Shown in pieces: positions 10,860-24,566 of a stretch of 64,000 bases of DNA. Source of the stretch: Siphonodentalium dalli (taxonomy: Eukaryota > Mollusca > Scaphopoda > Gadilida > Siphonodentaliidae); the NCBI GenBank assembly GCA_032622095.1, contig CP136062.1, forward strand, positions 201,583,459 to 201,647,458. Direction: 5' to 3'. Each line of letters opens with the position of its first letter. Position 1 is the first letter of the stretch. The notes beneath the pieces are model-generated. The model ran no database searches. It was not told the origin of the DNA and was given only the letters and a program-made list of their open reading frames with translations. Made by a program: the position numbers and the translations under genes.

Positions 10860-12060
10860 TTCATATTATTACTCTAAAATCTCCATTAAATGGAGAAACT
10901 AAAGAGCCCATATTATGTAGACTAGTGTATAAATACTTACTTCATGCATTATTTTCATCAACTATATGTATTATAACTCCCATCAAGATAGGCTGTTATA
11001 CAGAGGAAACAAAGCATGTACCAAGTGACAGTCTGTACCAAGTTACAGTCTCATGTCACGAAAGGCCTACTATGTGGACACATGTTCTTATCAAAACGCT
11101 CTATTATGTAGGGGGTTATCAACCATTGGTCTGGAAAAGGCATACGAGCGGAACGCGTGTATACACATTTATTCGATGTACTCTTTAATCTTCGATTTCT
11201 CTTTTTTGTCGTTAATTTATAGCATTATTAGTAGGAATCTAAACTCGCCGTTATATTGAGAAAATAATGCGTCAATACCAGTCAATACTGCTTTATTGGC
11301 GGTAAATGAAATTATTGAATCATGTATCGCAGCTAAACAAGCGAGACAACTGATCACAACACAAAAATTAGTAATATTTCTGAAGCCTTGAGTGGTTTGT
11401 AATACACAGTGTAAATTTTCATTATTGCTACCATTTAAGGAAACATGCCCCCGATAGGGCTACTATGCGAACACATGTCTATATTAATTTCACATATTCC
11501 TTACCGTTCATTCATATATACTCCAAGCTCTCTGTTAATACAGAGGCATCAAAACATTGGTCTGGAAAAGACCTACTATGTGGATGCGTGTATACATATT
11601 TACTTGATGTATTCGTTAATCGTTCATTTCTCTTTATTATCGTTCATTTATAGCATTATTAGAAGAAATTTAGTCTAAAATCTCCATTACATGGAGACAA
11701 TAAAGAGCCCATATGGTGTAGACTAATGCATAAATACTTCATGTATTCTTTTCACCAATTATATGTATTGTACATCCTATACATTTAGTCTGTTATACAG
11801 AGGAAACAAAGCATGTACTACGTGGCAGTTTCATATGACGATAAGACCTACTATGTGAACACATGTGCATATTAATTTCACATATTCTTCTCAAAACGCT
11901 CTATTTTATACGGGGGTATCAAACATTGGTCTGGAAAAGGCCTGCTATGTGGACGCGTGTATACATATTGACTTCATATATGCATTCATAGTTCATTTCT
12001 ATTAATTGTCGTTCATTTAATAGCATTATTAGTAGAAATATAGTCTAAAACCGTCGGTAT
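10860..12060. repeat. three tandem diverged units of about 400 bp in the left arm
   Basis: ATTGGTCTGGAAAAG recurs at about 11126, 11555 and 11925. AAAATCTCCATTA and TAGCATTATTAGTAG recur in step. The right arm carries the same array inverted at about 18040-19240. Confidence 0.75.
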
Positions 12061-13479
12061 ATGGATAATATATAGCGTCAATACTGTTTTATTGTTGGTA
12101 ACTCAAATTATTGCATCATGTATCGCAACTAAACAAGCGTGACAACTCATAAATTCTTAATAGTTCTGATGTCTATGGCAGTTCACAGAGTGTATATTTT
12201 CATTGTTGTTACCATTTTAGTGCATACATTACTGATTTCTGTGTAAGAACGCCGGTCTCCATTGTTGTTATGATTGTGCCTATAACTGTCCATATTCTTA
12301 AAGCAAGTACGGTACCTCTATGTGATATGATCTATACAAAATTCCATTTTCACAGGTAAATCACGTATAAACGCTCTTTAATGTATAGTTAAACTGAGTT
12401 TTCACATGCAGGGCTATGTCTTTGTGGACTATATACGTGGTATACTTCAGTATATACACGAAGTGAATGTGTTCTAAGTATGCGTATCTGATTTATGTAT
12501 ACGTCCGTGTTTCTTAAAGCAAATCCAATACATATTAGTGCGTTATATTATGATGTACATTAAGTGCCCTTTTCACTGTTAAATCAAGTAAAAAGGCCCT
12601 CTACTATAGTTAACTATTCAGTTCCACATACGCTATAAGATATATGGTGGTCCGGTGTGTCTTATCAATATGCCATTATATGCACGAATGTAATGTGTTC
12701 AAATATGTGGGTTATGATGTATACTTTAATGTTAAAGTATATAAGCACTCTTTAAGATATGCATATGCAGAATGTTGCCTCTTTACACTGACAGAAAAAA
12801 AAGGAATATATAATTTTGAGTACTACTCTTCATAAAACGTTAGAAAACCATAATCTAACAACGAATATCGAAGAACAATGTAATTACTTGATAAGCATTG
12901 TAAATATTTCGTCTGTTTTAAATAAAATGGAAATATTTCGTCTATTTGAAATACAGTTGGAAGCAACAATCAAGTATTTAAATGAAATTTGGACCAAAAT
13001 CTTATAATTTGAGAAAACGTATATAATTTCTATCGAAGTCTTATAATAAAGGAAGGCTTTGTGCGAATCCATTCGGTCTAATGTGTGAATGTGTTCATCA
13101 TCGCAAATATAATGATGCAGAAATTAATATTTCCTAGAATAATGTTAACATAGCTTGTATTTAACCGAAATAATATAGCATTTGAGTTAAAATGTTTCAT
13201 ATTAGGACCATAACGAACCAATGCATAAAAATACAATATTTTGTTTTTCATTCTCGATCAAAATAATGCAGGGTTGTCAATTATCAACAAAAAACAAATA
13301 CTTTGAAACAAAAACGATGACATAAGAAGGAATATCCAAGAGCTAGTGTGAAAATAACCCTCACATTTATAAAAAAAAACAATAAAATTAAAGTTTTCGA
13401 GTAAGTCCTTCAAATTTATTGAATGTTTTCGTCTATGTTGGATCAAATTTGACACAAAAATCAATTAGCTCACTAACAG

Positions 13480-14600
13480 TTCGCGCAATATCTCATATTT
13501 TGAGAAAACGTTTGCAATTTTAGACAACAATATTGCTAGTGAAGGTGAATATTTCATCCTGGAACTCATGAAATATGATAAAAATAGATGTAAAGACACT
13601 TCACGAGCCCTCATATATTTGAGTTATGAACATAAAGTCATCTCATAGTGCCATTGTACCCCATAATTTGGTCAGGAGAAATATGTATTTCATATTTGAC
13701 CCTTCATCTGTGGTAAAAAATGAATTAAGGGACATGGGAGTGGTGTCCCTAGACATTAACCTAGAGCATAAATTGACTCAATTATGCAATTTTAGGCAAC
13801 ATTCTTGCCAGGGAAAGTGTATATTTCATGTTGGAACTCATCCAATGTGATAAACATGCATCATAAGACACTTAATGAGCTCTGATGACTTTGAGTTATG
13901 ACAACAACGGCATCTCATACTAGATTGTAAGCCATAATTTGGTCAGGAAAAGTGTAAATTTCATATTTTATCCTACATGTGTTTTAACAATCAATGTAAT
14001 TACACCCCATCGGTCGCCTAGACACAGCGTAAAGTTCTCAAGTTTTCAATTGTAGGCCACAATGTCGGCAGTGAAGGTAAACATTTCATGTTGGAACCCA
14101 TGAAATGTGATAAAATGGATAAAAAGACACTTCCTGAGTCCTTATGACTGAGTTATGAACATAAAGGGAACTCATAGTGTATTGTAGGTCATAATTTGGT
14201 CAGGAAAATTGTAAATTTCATGTCTTAAGCTCCATGTGTTTAAAAAATATATGTAATTACAACCATTGGGTCCCTAGAGATCAATCCACAGTCCATATGT
14301 AGTCCATATGCAATTTTAGGGAACAGTTTTGCTAGTGAAGGTGAACATTCCATGCTGGAACTCATGAAATATGATAAAAATAGATGAAAAGACACTTTCT
14401 GAGGCCTTGGTCGGGAGAAATGTGTATTGTATTTTGACCCTTGATGCGTGGTAGCAATCAATGAAATTACACCCCACGGTATCCTCAGATATGAAGCAAC
14501 ATCATAAATGCACTCAGTTTTGGCAATTTAGACAACATTGTTGATAGGGAAGTTGTACATGTCATGTTGGAACTGGTGAAATGTGATAATAATTGATCAA
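13480..14600. repeat. four to five tandem diverged units of about 260 bp in the left arm
   Basis: ATAATTTGGTCAGGA recurs near 13662, 13931, 14190 and, diverged, 14407. Each unit also has CATGAAATATGATAAAA followed by AAAGACACTT. The right arm carries the inverted array at about 15500-16615. Confidence 0.75.
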
Positions 14601-15034
14601 AAGACACTCGATGAGCCCTGATGGGTTTCAATTATGGTCATAAAGGCATATGATAGTGTCATTATACAACGGGGAAATTTGTGAAGCGCTAACAAAGCGT
14701 ATCTACACGGTGTTATACGATCCAAAATGATCCTGATATAAGAAATGCAACCTAGATCATACTCAGTATCTTCGTATCGACTGAATATATCGTTATTCGA
14801 TGGTGTTCCCGACATACCTCCGTCTTTACTTTTCTTATGCCTTTGTAAATTGTAGTTCGTCGATAATATATTTCTGCACAAATGGCACCCGTGTATTGTC
14901 TCGAATCATGGGAAGAACTATCGTCCTTATACCAGCGAAAAGATGAGCGAATATGGTGTGGTATTATAAACTCGCCGCCTTCGTACCTCTATTTATCGTT
15001 TAGAGTTATTGTTCTTAGATAAAAAATTGGCGCG

Positions 15035-15062
15035 CGTGCGGCCCCCTCATCCCCACTGCCGC
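15035..15062. other. 28-bp spacer at the centre of the giant palindrome
   Basis: GC-rich, non-palindromic sequence between GATAAAAAATTGGCGCG and its reverse complement. The arms pair perfectly right up to it (symmetry sum 30097). Confidence 0.9.
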
Positions 15063-18000
15063 CGCGCCAATTTTTTATCTAAGAACAATAACTCTAAACG
15101 ATAAATAGAGGTACGAAGGCGGCGAGTTTATAATACCACACCATATTCGCTCATCTTTTCGCTGGTATAAGGACGATAGTTCTTCCCATGATTCGAGACA
15201 ATACACGGGTGCCATTTGTGCAGAAATATATTATCGACGAACTACAATTTACAAAGGCATAAGAAAAGTAAAGACGGAGGTATGTCGGGAACACCATCGA
15301 ATAACGATATATTCAGTCGATACGAAGATACTGAGTATGATCTAGGTTGCATTTCTTATATCAGGATCATTTTGGATCGTATAACACCGTGTAGATACGC
15401 TTTGTTAGCGCTTCACAAATTTCCCCGTTGTATAATGACACTATCAGATGCCTTTATGACCATAATTGAAACCCATCAGGGCTCATCGAGTGTCTTTTGA
15501 TCAATTATTATCACATTTCACCAGTTCCAACATGACATGTACAACTTCCCTATCAACAATGTTTTCTAAATTGCCAAAACTGAGTGCATTTATGATGTTG
15601 CTTCATATCTGAGGATACCGTGGGGTGTAATTTCATTGATTGCTACCACGCATCAAGGGTCAAAATACAATACACATTTCTCCCGACCAAGGCCTCAGAA
15701 AGTGTCTTTTCATCTATTTTTATCATATTTCATGAGTTCCAGCATGGAATGTTCACCTTCACTAGCAAAACTGTTCCCTAAAATTGCATATGGACTACAT
15801 ATGGACTGTGGATTGATCTCTAGGGACCCAATGGTTGTAATTACATATATTTTTTAAACACATGGAGCTTAAGACATGAAATTTACAATTTTCCTGACCA
15901 AATTATGACCTACAATACACTATGAGTTCCCTTTATGTTCATAACTCAGTCATAAGGACTCAGGAAGTGTCTTTTTATCCATTTTATCACATTTCATGGG
16001 TTCCAACATGAAATGTTTACCTTCACTGCCGACATTGTGGCCTACAATTGAAAACTTGAGAACTTTACGCTGTGTCTAGGCGACCGATGGGGTGTAATTA
16101 CATTGATTGTTAAAACACATGTAGGATAAAATATGAAATTTACACTTTTCCTGACCAAATTATGGCTTACAATCTAGTATGAGATGCCGTTGTTGTCATA
16201 ACTCAAAGTCATCAGAGCTCATTAAGTGTCTTATGATGCATGTTTATCACATTGGATGAGTTCCAACATGAAATATACACTTTCCCTGGCAAGAATGTTG
16301 CCTAAAATTGCATAATTGAGTCAATTTATGCTCTAGGTTAATGTCTAGGGACACCACTCCCATGTCCCTTAATTCATTTTTTACCACAGATGAAGGGTCA
16401 AATATGAAATACATATTTCTCCTGACCAAATTATGGGGTACAATGGCACTATGAGATGACTTTATGTTCATAACTCAAATATATGAGGGCTCGTGAAGTG
16501 TCTTTACATCTATTTTTATCATATTTCATGAGTTCCAGGATGAAATATTCACCTTCACTAGCAATATTGTTGTCTAAAATTGCAAACGTTTTCTCAAAAT
16601 ATGAGATATTGCGCGAACTGTTAGTGAGCTAATTGATTTTTGTGTCAAATTTGATCCAACATAGACGAAAACATTCAATAAATTTGAAGGACTTACTCGA
16701 AAACTTTAATTTTATTGTTTTTTTTTATAAATGTGAGGGTTATTTTCACACTAGCTCTTGGATATTCCTTCTTATGTCATCGTTTTTGTTTCAAAGTATT
16801 TGTTTTTTGTTGATAATTGACAACCCTGCATTATTTTGATCGAGAATGAAAAACAAAATATTGTATTTTTATGCATTGGTTCGTTATGGTCCTAATATGA
16901 AACATTTTAACTCAAATGCTATATTATTTCGGTTAAATACAAGCTATGTTAACATTATTCTAGGAAATATTAATTTCTGCATCATTATATTTGCGATGAT
17001 GAACACATTCACACATTAGACCGAATGGATTCGCACAAAGCCTTCCTTTATTATAAGACTTCGATAGAAATTATATACGTTTTCTCAAATTATAAGATTT
17101 TGGTCCAAATTTCATTTAAATACTTGATTGTTGCTTCCAACTGTATTTCAAATAGACGAAATATTTCCATTTTATTTAAAACAGACGAAATATTTACAAT
17201 GCTTATCAAGTAATTACATTGTTCTTCGATATTCGTTGTTAGATTATGGTTTTCTAACGTTTTATGAAGAGTAGTACTCAAAATTATATATTCCTTTTTT
17301 TTCTGTCAGTGTAAAGAGGCAACATTCTGCATATGCATATCTTAAAGAGTGCTTATATACTTTAACATTAAAGTATACATCATAACCCACATATTTGAAC
17401 ACATTACATTCGTGCATATAATGGCATATTGATAAGACACACCGGACCACCATATATCTTATAGCGTATGTGGAACTGAATAGTTAACTATAGTAGAGGG
17501 CCTTTTTACTTGATTTAACAGTGAAAAGGGCACTTAATGTACATCATAATATAACGCACTAATATGTATTGGATTTGCTTTAAGAAACACGGACGTATAC
17601 ATAAATCAGATACGCATACTTAGAACACATTCACTTCGTGTATATACTGAAGTATACCACGTATATAGTCCACAAAGACATAGCCCTGCATGTGAAAACT
17701 CAGTTTAACTATACATTAAAGAGCGTTTATACGTGATTTACCTGTGAAAATGGAATTTTGTATAGATCATATCACATAGAGGTACCGTACTTGCTTTAAG
17801 AATATGGACAGTTATAGGCACAATCATAACAACAATGGAGACCGGCGTTCTTACACAGAAATCAGTAATGTATGCACTAAAATGGTAACAACAATGAAAA
17901 TATACACTCTGTGAACTGCCATAGACATCAGAACTATTAAGAATTTATGAGTTGTCTCGCTTGTTTAGTTGCGATACATGATGCAATAATTTGAGTTACC

Positions 18001-20648
18001 AACAATAAAACAGTATTGACGCTATATATTATCCATATACCGACGGTTTTAGACTATATTTCTACTAATAATGCTATTAAATGAACGACAATTAATAGAA
18101 ATGAACTATGAATGCATATATGAAGTCAATATGTATACACGCGTCCACATAGCAGGCCTTTTCCAGACCAATGTTTGATACCCCCGTATAAAATAGAGCG
18201 TTTTGAGAAGAATATGTGAAATTAATATGCACATGTGTTCACATAGTAGGTCTTATCGTCATATGAAACTGCCACGTAGTACATGCTTTGTTTCCTCTGT
18301 ATAACAGACTAAATGTATAGGATGTACAATACATATAATTGGTGAAAAGAATACATGAAGTATTTATGCATTAGTCTACACCATATGGGCTCTTTATTGT
18401 CTCCATGTAATGGAGATTTTAGACTAAATTTCTTCTAATAATGCTATAAATGAACGATAATAAAGAGAAATGAACGATTAACGAATACATCAAGTAAATA
18501 TGTATACACGCATCCACATAGTAGGTCTTTTCCAGACCAATGTTTTGATGCCTCTGTATTAACAGAGAGCTTGGAGTATATATGAATGAACGGTAAGGAA
18601 TATGTGAAATTAATATAGACATGTGTTCGCATAGTAGCCCTATCGGGGGCATGTTTCCTTAAATGGTAGCAATAATGAAAATTTACACTGTGTATTACAA
18701 ACCACTCAAGGCTTCAGAAATATTACTAATTTTTGTGTTGTGATCAGTTGTCTCGCTTGTTTAGCTGCGATACATGATTCAATAATTTCATTTACCGCCA
18801 ATAAAGCAGTATTGACTGGTATTGACGCATTATTTTCTCAATATAACGGCGAGTTTAGATTCCTACTAATAATGCTATAAATTAACGACAATAAAGAGAA
18901 ATCGAAGATTAAAGAGTACATCGAATAAATGTGTATACACGCGTTCCGCTCGTATGCCTTTTCCAGACCAATGGTTGATAACCCCCTACATAATAGAGCG
19001 TTTTGATAAGAACATGTGTCCACATAGTAGGCCTTTCGTGACATGAGACTGTAACTTGGTACAGACTGTCACTTGGTACATGCTTTGTTTCCTCTGTATA
19101 ACAGCCTATCTTGATGGGAGTTATAATACATATAGTTGATGAAAATAATGCATGAAGTAAGTATTTATACACTAGTCTACATAATATGGGCTCTTTAGTT
19201 TCTCCATTTAATGGAGATTTTAGAGTAATAATATGAATGAACTATGACTAGAATACATCGAAGAACCAGACACCAATGCCATACTCCTACCATCCATGGA
19301 GCAATTAATATACATGATATAAGACATAAAATACAACAGACAGTATCGTGTGCAACCGCTAAGGTATCATATGAATGAACCGTCATACACAATGATGTTA
19401 CAACCAAAACTGCCTTATGGACGAAATACTGGAACTGATTATACATTTGATACACGACATGTCATTCCACTCTATACATGGTCAGTTAGATATCTTGCGA
19501 AAGTGACGTGCACCTTTAATGTATGTGACCAAAATGTGTTGTATTGTATTCTATATGACCATTTCTGCAGTAAATAACGACACATCATTACTAGTGGGAC
19601 TATGTGTGAAGCTCTTTGAATTAAATGAGCTTACTATGGTGGACATGTTTAACCAGATACGTTCTTCAAATAATGTTGGGATTTAAATTGAAGCTTAATT
19701 AGCCCTTCAAGCTTTCCAAATCAAGGTTATGGCGTGAAACAACCTGGAGAGAAAGATTTTATTTAGTTACTAATGTGGGTTCAAATAGAAACACATGGCG
19801 AAGGCCACGATTCGAGCCTGTATGGCGCTTCATAGCCCAATAAAGGCGCGCCGATGGGTGTGGTTAACTTTAATATGTCATGTGTAGACCAGAAGCCACG
19901 AGGAACCCATTGCTGTCCATGTCTGTACCCCATATATACTGCTATATGCAGTCGACCTACCCAGGACCTCAGTTTCTCCTTTCCTGTATGGCTATTCCAA
20001 ACCCATTTAGTGCAATGCGTTTGAAAATATACAGAGCGTTATTAAGAAGGATCGCTGATGCGTATAATATAACCAATATTTAGTCAAAATTTTAAGAAAA
20101 CCCATTATTGAAACATTGCGTTTGATAGTGTAGGGATTTGACCATATAATGGTTATCAGTGAAGTGATGACATGTGCACTAAATTACCTCAGTCAGTAAA
20201 GGCTAGTTCAGACCATATGAGAACCACACTCACCACCCATGCCTATACCCAAACAAACACCATGGCGACAGCGAAACACTACGAAGCTTCTCCCCACACG
20301 GACACTGTTGTCTTCCATGGATAATTTCTGATCCCATGTTGAGACCAAATTTCAGCCAAAGGGATCCCGTGGTTTCTGAGAAAATTATATTACAATTATG
20401 TACGGATGACGGACGAAGAGTGATTGGTTTTAGTTTCCACACAGATGTGTACCAACACGTTTTGAGACTGATATAGATGAAGTGTCCCTTTTATTATTGT
20501 TACGATGTGAAGTTGGCTAGTTCATACCCGTAGTATCAGTTTCACTGGCCAGTGTCACTTAGAAACAATATTACGGATCATTGTCACATACAAAGGTCTT
20601 CAAAGGGAAGTCTATAATATGAGTAATATTTTCGCGGGCTTTTAAAGT

Positions 20649-20687
<39 letters not shown>

Positions 20688-22083
20688 GGTGTGGCTTCAC
20701 ATTAGCAAAGATGTCCCAAGGAACATGCACACCATGAAAGGAGGAAATATTAATAATCAAGGATGTATTCTAAATACAGGGGGAGGGGGTAATTTAATTT
20801 GTTACAGTCAATGGAGCGATTAGGAATGAATAAATTATGGAAAACAAGATGTGAAGAGGCCTATATGACATCTGTAGAGCGTGCTACCTATATGACATCT
20901 GTAGAGCGTGCTAACGGATTTAGTCATAGAAAGAGTAATATCCAAGATGGATGCCTCGTTCAAATTCTATAGAGCCCATCTGGAGGTGCTACTAAACAAG
21001 GAATTTTTTCAAAAACTTGGAGATGAAAGTGGATATTCGAAGATTATGAGGGATTAGAAGTTGTAAGAAAAAGAAGAGCGAATAAAAACAGGAAGTGGTA
21101 GATAAAAAAGAGGGATAAAAAAAATGATAACAAAGAAAAAATTATAAATAAATAGAGGATATCCACCCTTTTTCAGTGGATATGGGTTATATCTCATGAG
21201 TGATGACAAAACATTGAATTTCCACGATATGATCAAATAATAAGCATGTGATACAACGTTTAGCCGATGGGTGTGGAGTCAGCCGGTAGGTTTCACGAGG
21301 GATTGCGTCAGATTCCAATGACTCAGGCGTTGCGCCGGAAGTAGGGATTGCGCCAGATTCGAATGACTCAGGCATTGCGCCAGAAGTAGTGATTGCGTCA
21401 GATTCGAATGACAGGCATTGCAGGAGGCAGTGTTTCTTATGGGCTGGATCTTATTCTAGGGTTTAGGAGACGTGTGTAGACCACTCAATATCCCCTCAGG
21501 TGTAGTGTGGAACCCTTAGAAGTGGCAGTGGGTTAGATATATTAAAAGACAGTTAATTTTAATTTAATTTTAAATTATTTTTGAATTTTAGAAAAAGTTG
21601 AAGTTTTTTAAGTTTTTCATATTTTTTTAATTTATGAATTTTTTTCTGTTTTTCATTTTTGTTTCTTTTTGAAAAGTTTTTTAAGTTTTTTGAAATTTTT
21701 GAGTATTTTGAAGTTTTTGAACTTTTTTGAAATTTTTTGAGATTTTTGAAGTTTTTGAAATTTTAGAAATTTTTGAAGTTTTTGAAATTTTTGAAGTTTT
21801 TGAAATTTTTGAAGTTTTTGAAATTTTTGAAGTTTTGAATTTTTTGAAGTTTTCAATGCGAGTGTCACTTTAACATTATCCCATTGGATATAACCAACGG
21901 GTCATGTCCGGACATGCACAACCGGCATACAAATAGACCATGATGCAATGCGTGGGCGGAGAATATAGGTCAAACACCAACGGTAGTACTGCAGAGAATG
22001 TAGGTCAAACTGTCTAGACGGGAGTACTGCAGAGAATAGAGTTATCGTTCCTGAAATGGCCCCAAACGGGGGCCTTATCATCA
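15063..22083 (-). repeat. right arm of the giant palindrome
   Basis: Reverse complement of 7340-15034 without the block of about 670 bp at 8289-8957. The short frames here (for example 15216-15500, 19880-20083, 20230-20442) duplicate those of the left arm and I consider none of them genes. Confidence 0.9.
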
Positions 22084-22180
22084 ACCGTGGCAATGCGTGC
22101 AACCACGCAGGGCTAGAAGGGTGTGATGTTCGGGTTTTCTAACATAACTTGGGGTGGGCCTCCCTACCAAAATGACCGCT
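22084..22180. repeat. target duplication ACCGTG (22084-22089) and resumed flanking repeat unit
   Basis: After ACCGTG the sequence GCAACCACGCAGGGCTAGAAGGGTGTG matches the unit at about 7208-7235 in direct orientation and continues to AACTTGGGGTGGGCC, matching about 7256-7272. The repeat unit broken at 7339 therefore continues here. Confidence 0.75.
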
Positions 22181-22318
22181 CGAAGATAAATGGTTGTTCT
22201 GTTGTACTCGCACAAGGCAGGCCAAGATCCACTTTTGGTTAACATGATATTGCTGAGTCTGGCCACGAAATATTTTTAGTATATAATCAGCTATAGCTTG
22301 ATATATAGGACGTTTACT

Positions 22319-22806
22319 GTAAGCACACATGTATGATGGTATCACCCCCCCCCCCCCATTTTTGGTACGCGGGATTCAGGGTGTTTTGAAGCCGTACGCG
22401 GGATTCATACCCCGGAATTAACTGGTATTCGGGTTCAAGCAAAACATCTTGGACGCAGGTTTTTATGGCGCAAAATAATATTTTGTGCTAGTTATCTGTA
22501 TGAATAGTGGGTAGAATAGCTTCTTGGGCATATTCGACCACCATGGCATCATAAAGTATCATTAATCGTAGCATAACGGCCTCATAACGCCCATAATACT
22601 CTACTCCAATATCATGTCAGGTATAATGGATCATAATGTGTCTATGTAACTTCTGCTTGTATCCGTCTGATATTAAAACAGTAAATTTGTATGTTATTTA
22701 TCACATATTATTTCTTTAATAACATGTATTCAGGATTCACTCCCCAAAATTAACTGGTATTCAGGATTCAGGGGGGAGGGGGTGATACCCTCATGTATCG
22801 CTAGTC
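22319..22806. mobile_element. MITE-like element with inverted ends
   Basis: The left end CATGTATGATGGTATCACCCCC and right end GGGGGTGATACCCTCATG are inverted repeats. Inside, GGGATTCA...CCGGAATTAACTGGTATTC recurs near both ends. It holds a C-run at 22345-22357. No coding capacity. Confidence 0.6.
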
Positions 22807-24566
22807 CTATATAATAACTGCGGAATGTCAGTAATGACTGTGCCAACCGAACTGCAAGAAAATTACCCGATTAGTCAGCTCAGATGTGCGAGGTTGGCGC
22901 GGTTTCGAACCCTGACATCCATGGCGATAATAGGGACTGATTTTCAAGCTTGATCTGAGTTGAGTGACATTTCAATGTGCCGTTCCGATCGATACATGAA
23001 TGGCCATTTCGATACAAGAAATGAAAAAAAATTCACGCTCACTAAAGCACATTTGAAGCTATTAACACATACTGAATCCGTGCCTCCATAGATCTGATAT
23101 ATATGACAAAGTCCATGGACGTTCAAAATCCGATGCATGCTGTATAATTTCTACCCTTCCGTAAATATATAGTTCTATACTTTGATATACATGCATGTAT
23201 ATATAACGAAAGCGCGATACGTGCAAATAACCTTCCTTTGCAAATAATACTCACCTTCAAAGAATGTCGATATAGATTCTATAATGCACTTGTATAGAAG
23301 CGGTGGGCGCGTGCACGTCTCTCACTGGCAGTGGCTGGATCCGAAGTATATATAAGACGACTACAGGGTCAATATTGATATTCGCGGGGCTAATAAAATA
23401 CACGCGTGTTCAGCTAGGGACGTAGCAACAATGGGTATTGGGCGGGGTTCTAACCCCGTCTACCCCCCCCCCACAGATATGTCAATAGTTGTAAATTTCA
23501 TGCCTGACAACACATTAGTTGGAAATTTCATACCAAATATAAGTTTAAATTGTTTTGATATATTGTTTTATTTTCCAACCAGAATAGACCATTTTACGGA
23601 TAGGGAGAATGTTGCATCATAGGATGTATCGTATCCAAACATTACCACGTGTGTGGAAGCAGCATGCATGCATGCATTATACTATGGGAGATTTAAAGTG
23701 GGTCGATAAAACTTATTATAACTTTGTTGTTTTTAACAGTTTTTGCGTGAAATGTTGTATACATCAGTGACATATACTTCTCTCATAATTTTGTTGTTGT
23801 AACTATATATACTCATCGTAATTTTATTGATTTTATGGGACGAAAATCACAAATAGCGCAGTTTTGTGAATTTTTGGACTAACTATATTCAAATCCTCAT
23901 AAAAATAGTTTTATCGTGAATTTTTACACCAATTTCTCAGATAAAATAGGGTACACACACCCTACCCTATCGGGCCATCTTAAATGATTTCCTTTTGTTT
24001 GGGATAATTAACTCTCAGACAACTGAGCGACGATAATAAATTAACTCTTCGTATATATCAATGTCTATGTCGTCGCGTCCGACGAAAATGAAACTTATCC
24101 GTTTGAATGTCCCATTTTCGGAAATAAAATATATTCTCTTGAAGTAAAATCGTCAACAAACAGATAACTATATATATATTTTGATTTATTAGTTCCATTT
24201 TAAATAAAAGAATCAACGGACCTCACGAAATCTTATCAAATGGATGCATTTTACTTCTGGGTTTGTTTTACTGGACATTACATGAGTATACCCTGGAACG
24301 TAAGCTTATACTTCCTGACAAACTTCAATATCGGGATAGATCTAATCCATGCAAATAGAATGTTTTTCTGCAGAAAATGAATAAACATGCGTGTACTATT
24401 ATCTGGATCGTCATGTAGTACCAGAATATGTAATATAAGGAGCAGCATTTCTGTGAAAATGAAATTAAATACTTCTATATACTTTCGTTCCTGGGTTTCG
24501 TCGGTCATATTGCAACCAAGCACTATACACACTGATTACAATAAGAATTTTCCACCAGAACTACAC
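22807..24566. other. no gene recognised
   Basis: Around 23415-23560 there is sequence of the family GGGACGTAGC...GGGGTTCTAACCCCGTC...GTTGGAAATTTCAT that also occurs near 30310 and 60245-60930, so it is probably a repeat remnant. Otherwise I see only AT-rich DNA. Confidence 0.4.

Larger units (their letters stand above)
7340..22083. mobile_element. giant palindromic (foldback) element of 14.7 kb, non-autonomous
   Basis: The left arm 7340-15034 and right arm 15063-22083 are inverted copies, joined by a 28-bp GC-rich spacer. Corresponding short frames in the two arms differ by about one residue or none per 60-90, so the arms are very close in sequence. The ends TGATGATAAGG...CCTTATCATCA are perfect inverted repeats flanked by the 6-bp repeat ACCGTG. 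Removing the element and one ACCGTG restores a continuous unit of the flanking repeat family, as expected for a real insertion. The arms contain AT-rich tracts, tandem repeats and no frame longer than 94 codons, and I see no transposase motif. It would need an enzyme in trans. Known classes with about 6-bp duplications include Maverick/Polinton and Dada, but the ends do not let me assign one. Confidence 0.85.

Noticed and set aside
7340-22083. Pure assembly artefact from a folded read
   Set aside because: The arms differ by a large block and small indels, the element has exact terminal repeats with a target duplication, and the two outer flanks are different parts of one repeat unit. Long-read confirmation would still settle it.
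22860-22925. tRNA-like B-box sequence (GGTTTCGAACCC) with a possible A box upstream
   Set aside because: The flanks do not fold into acceptor, D and anticodon stems as read, and a single B-box-like match is common. It could be a SINE remnant, but no tail or second copy is seen.
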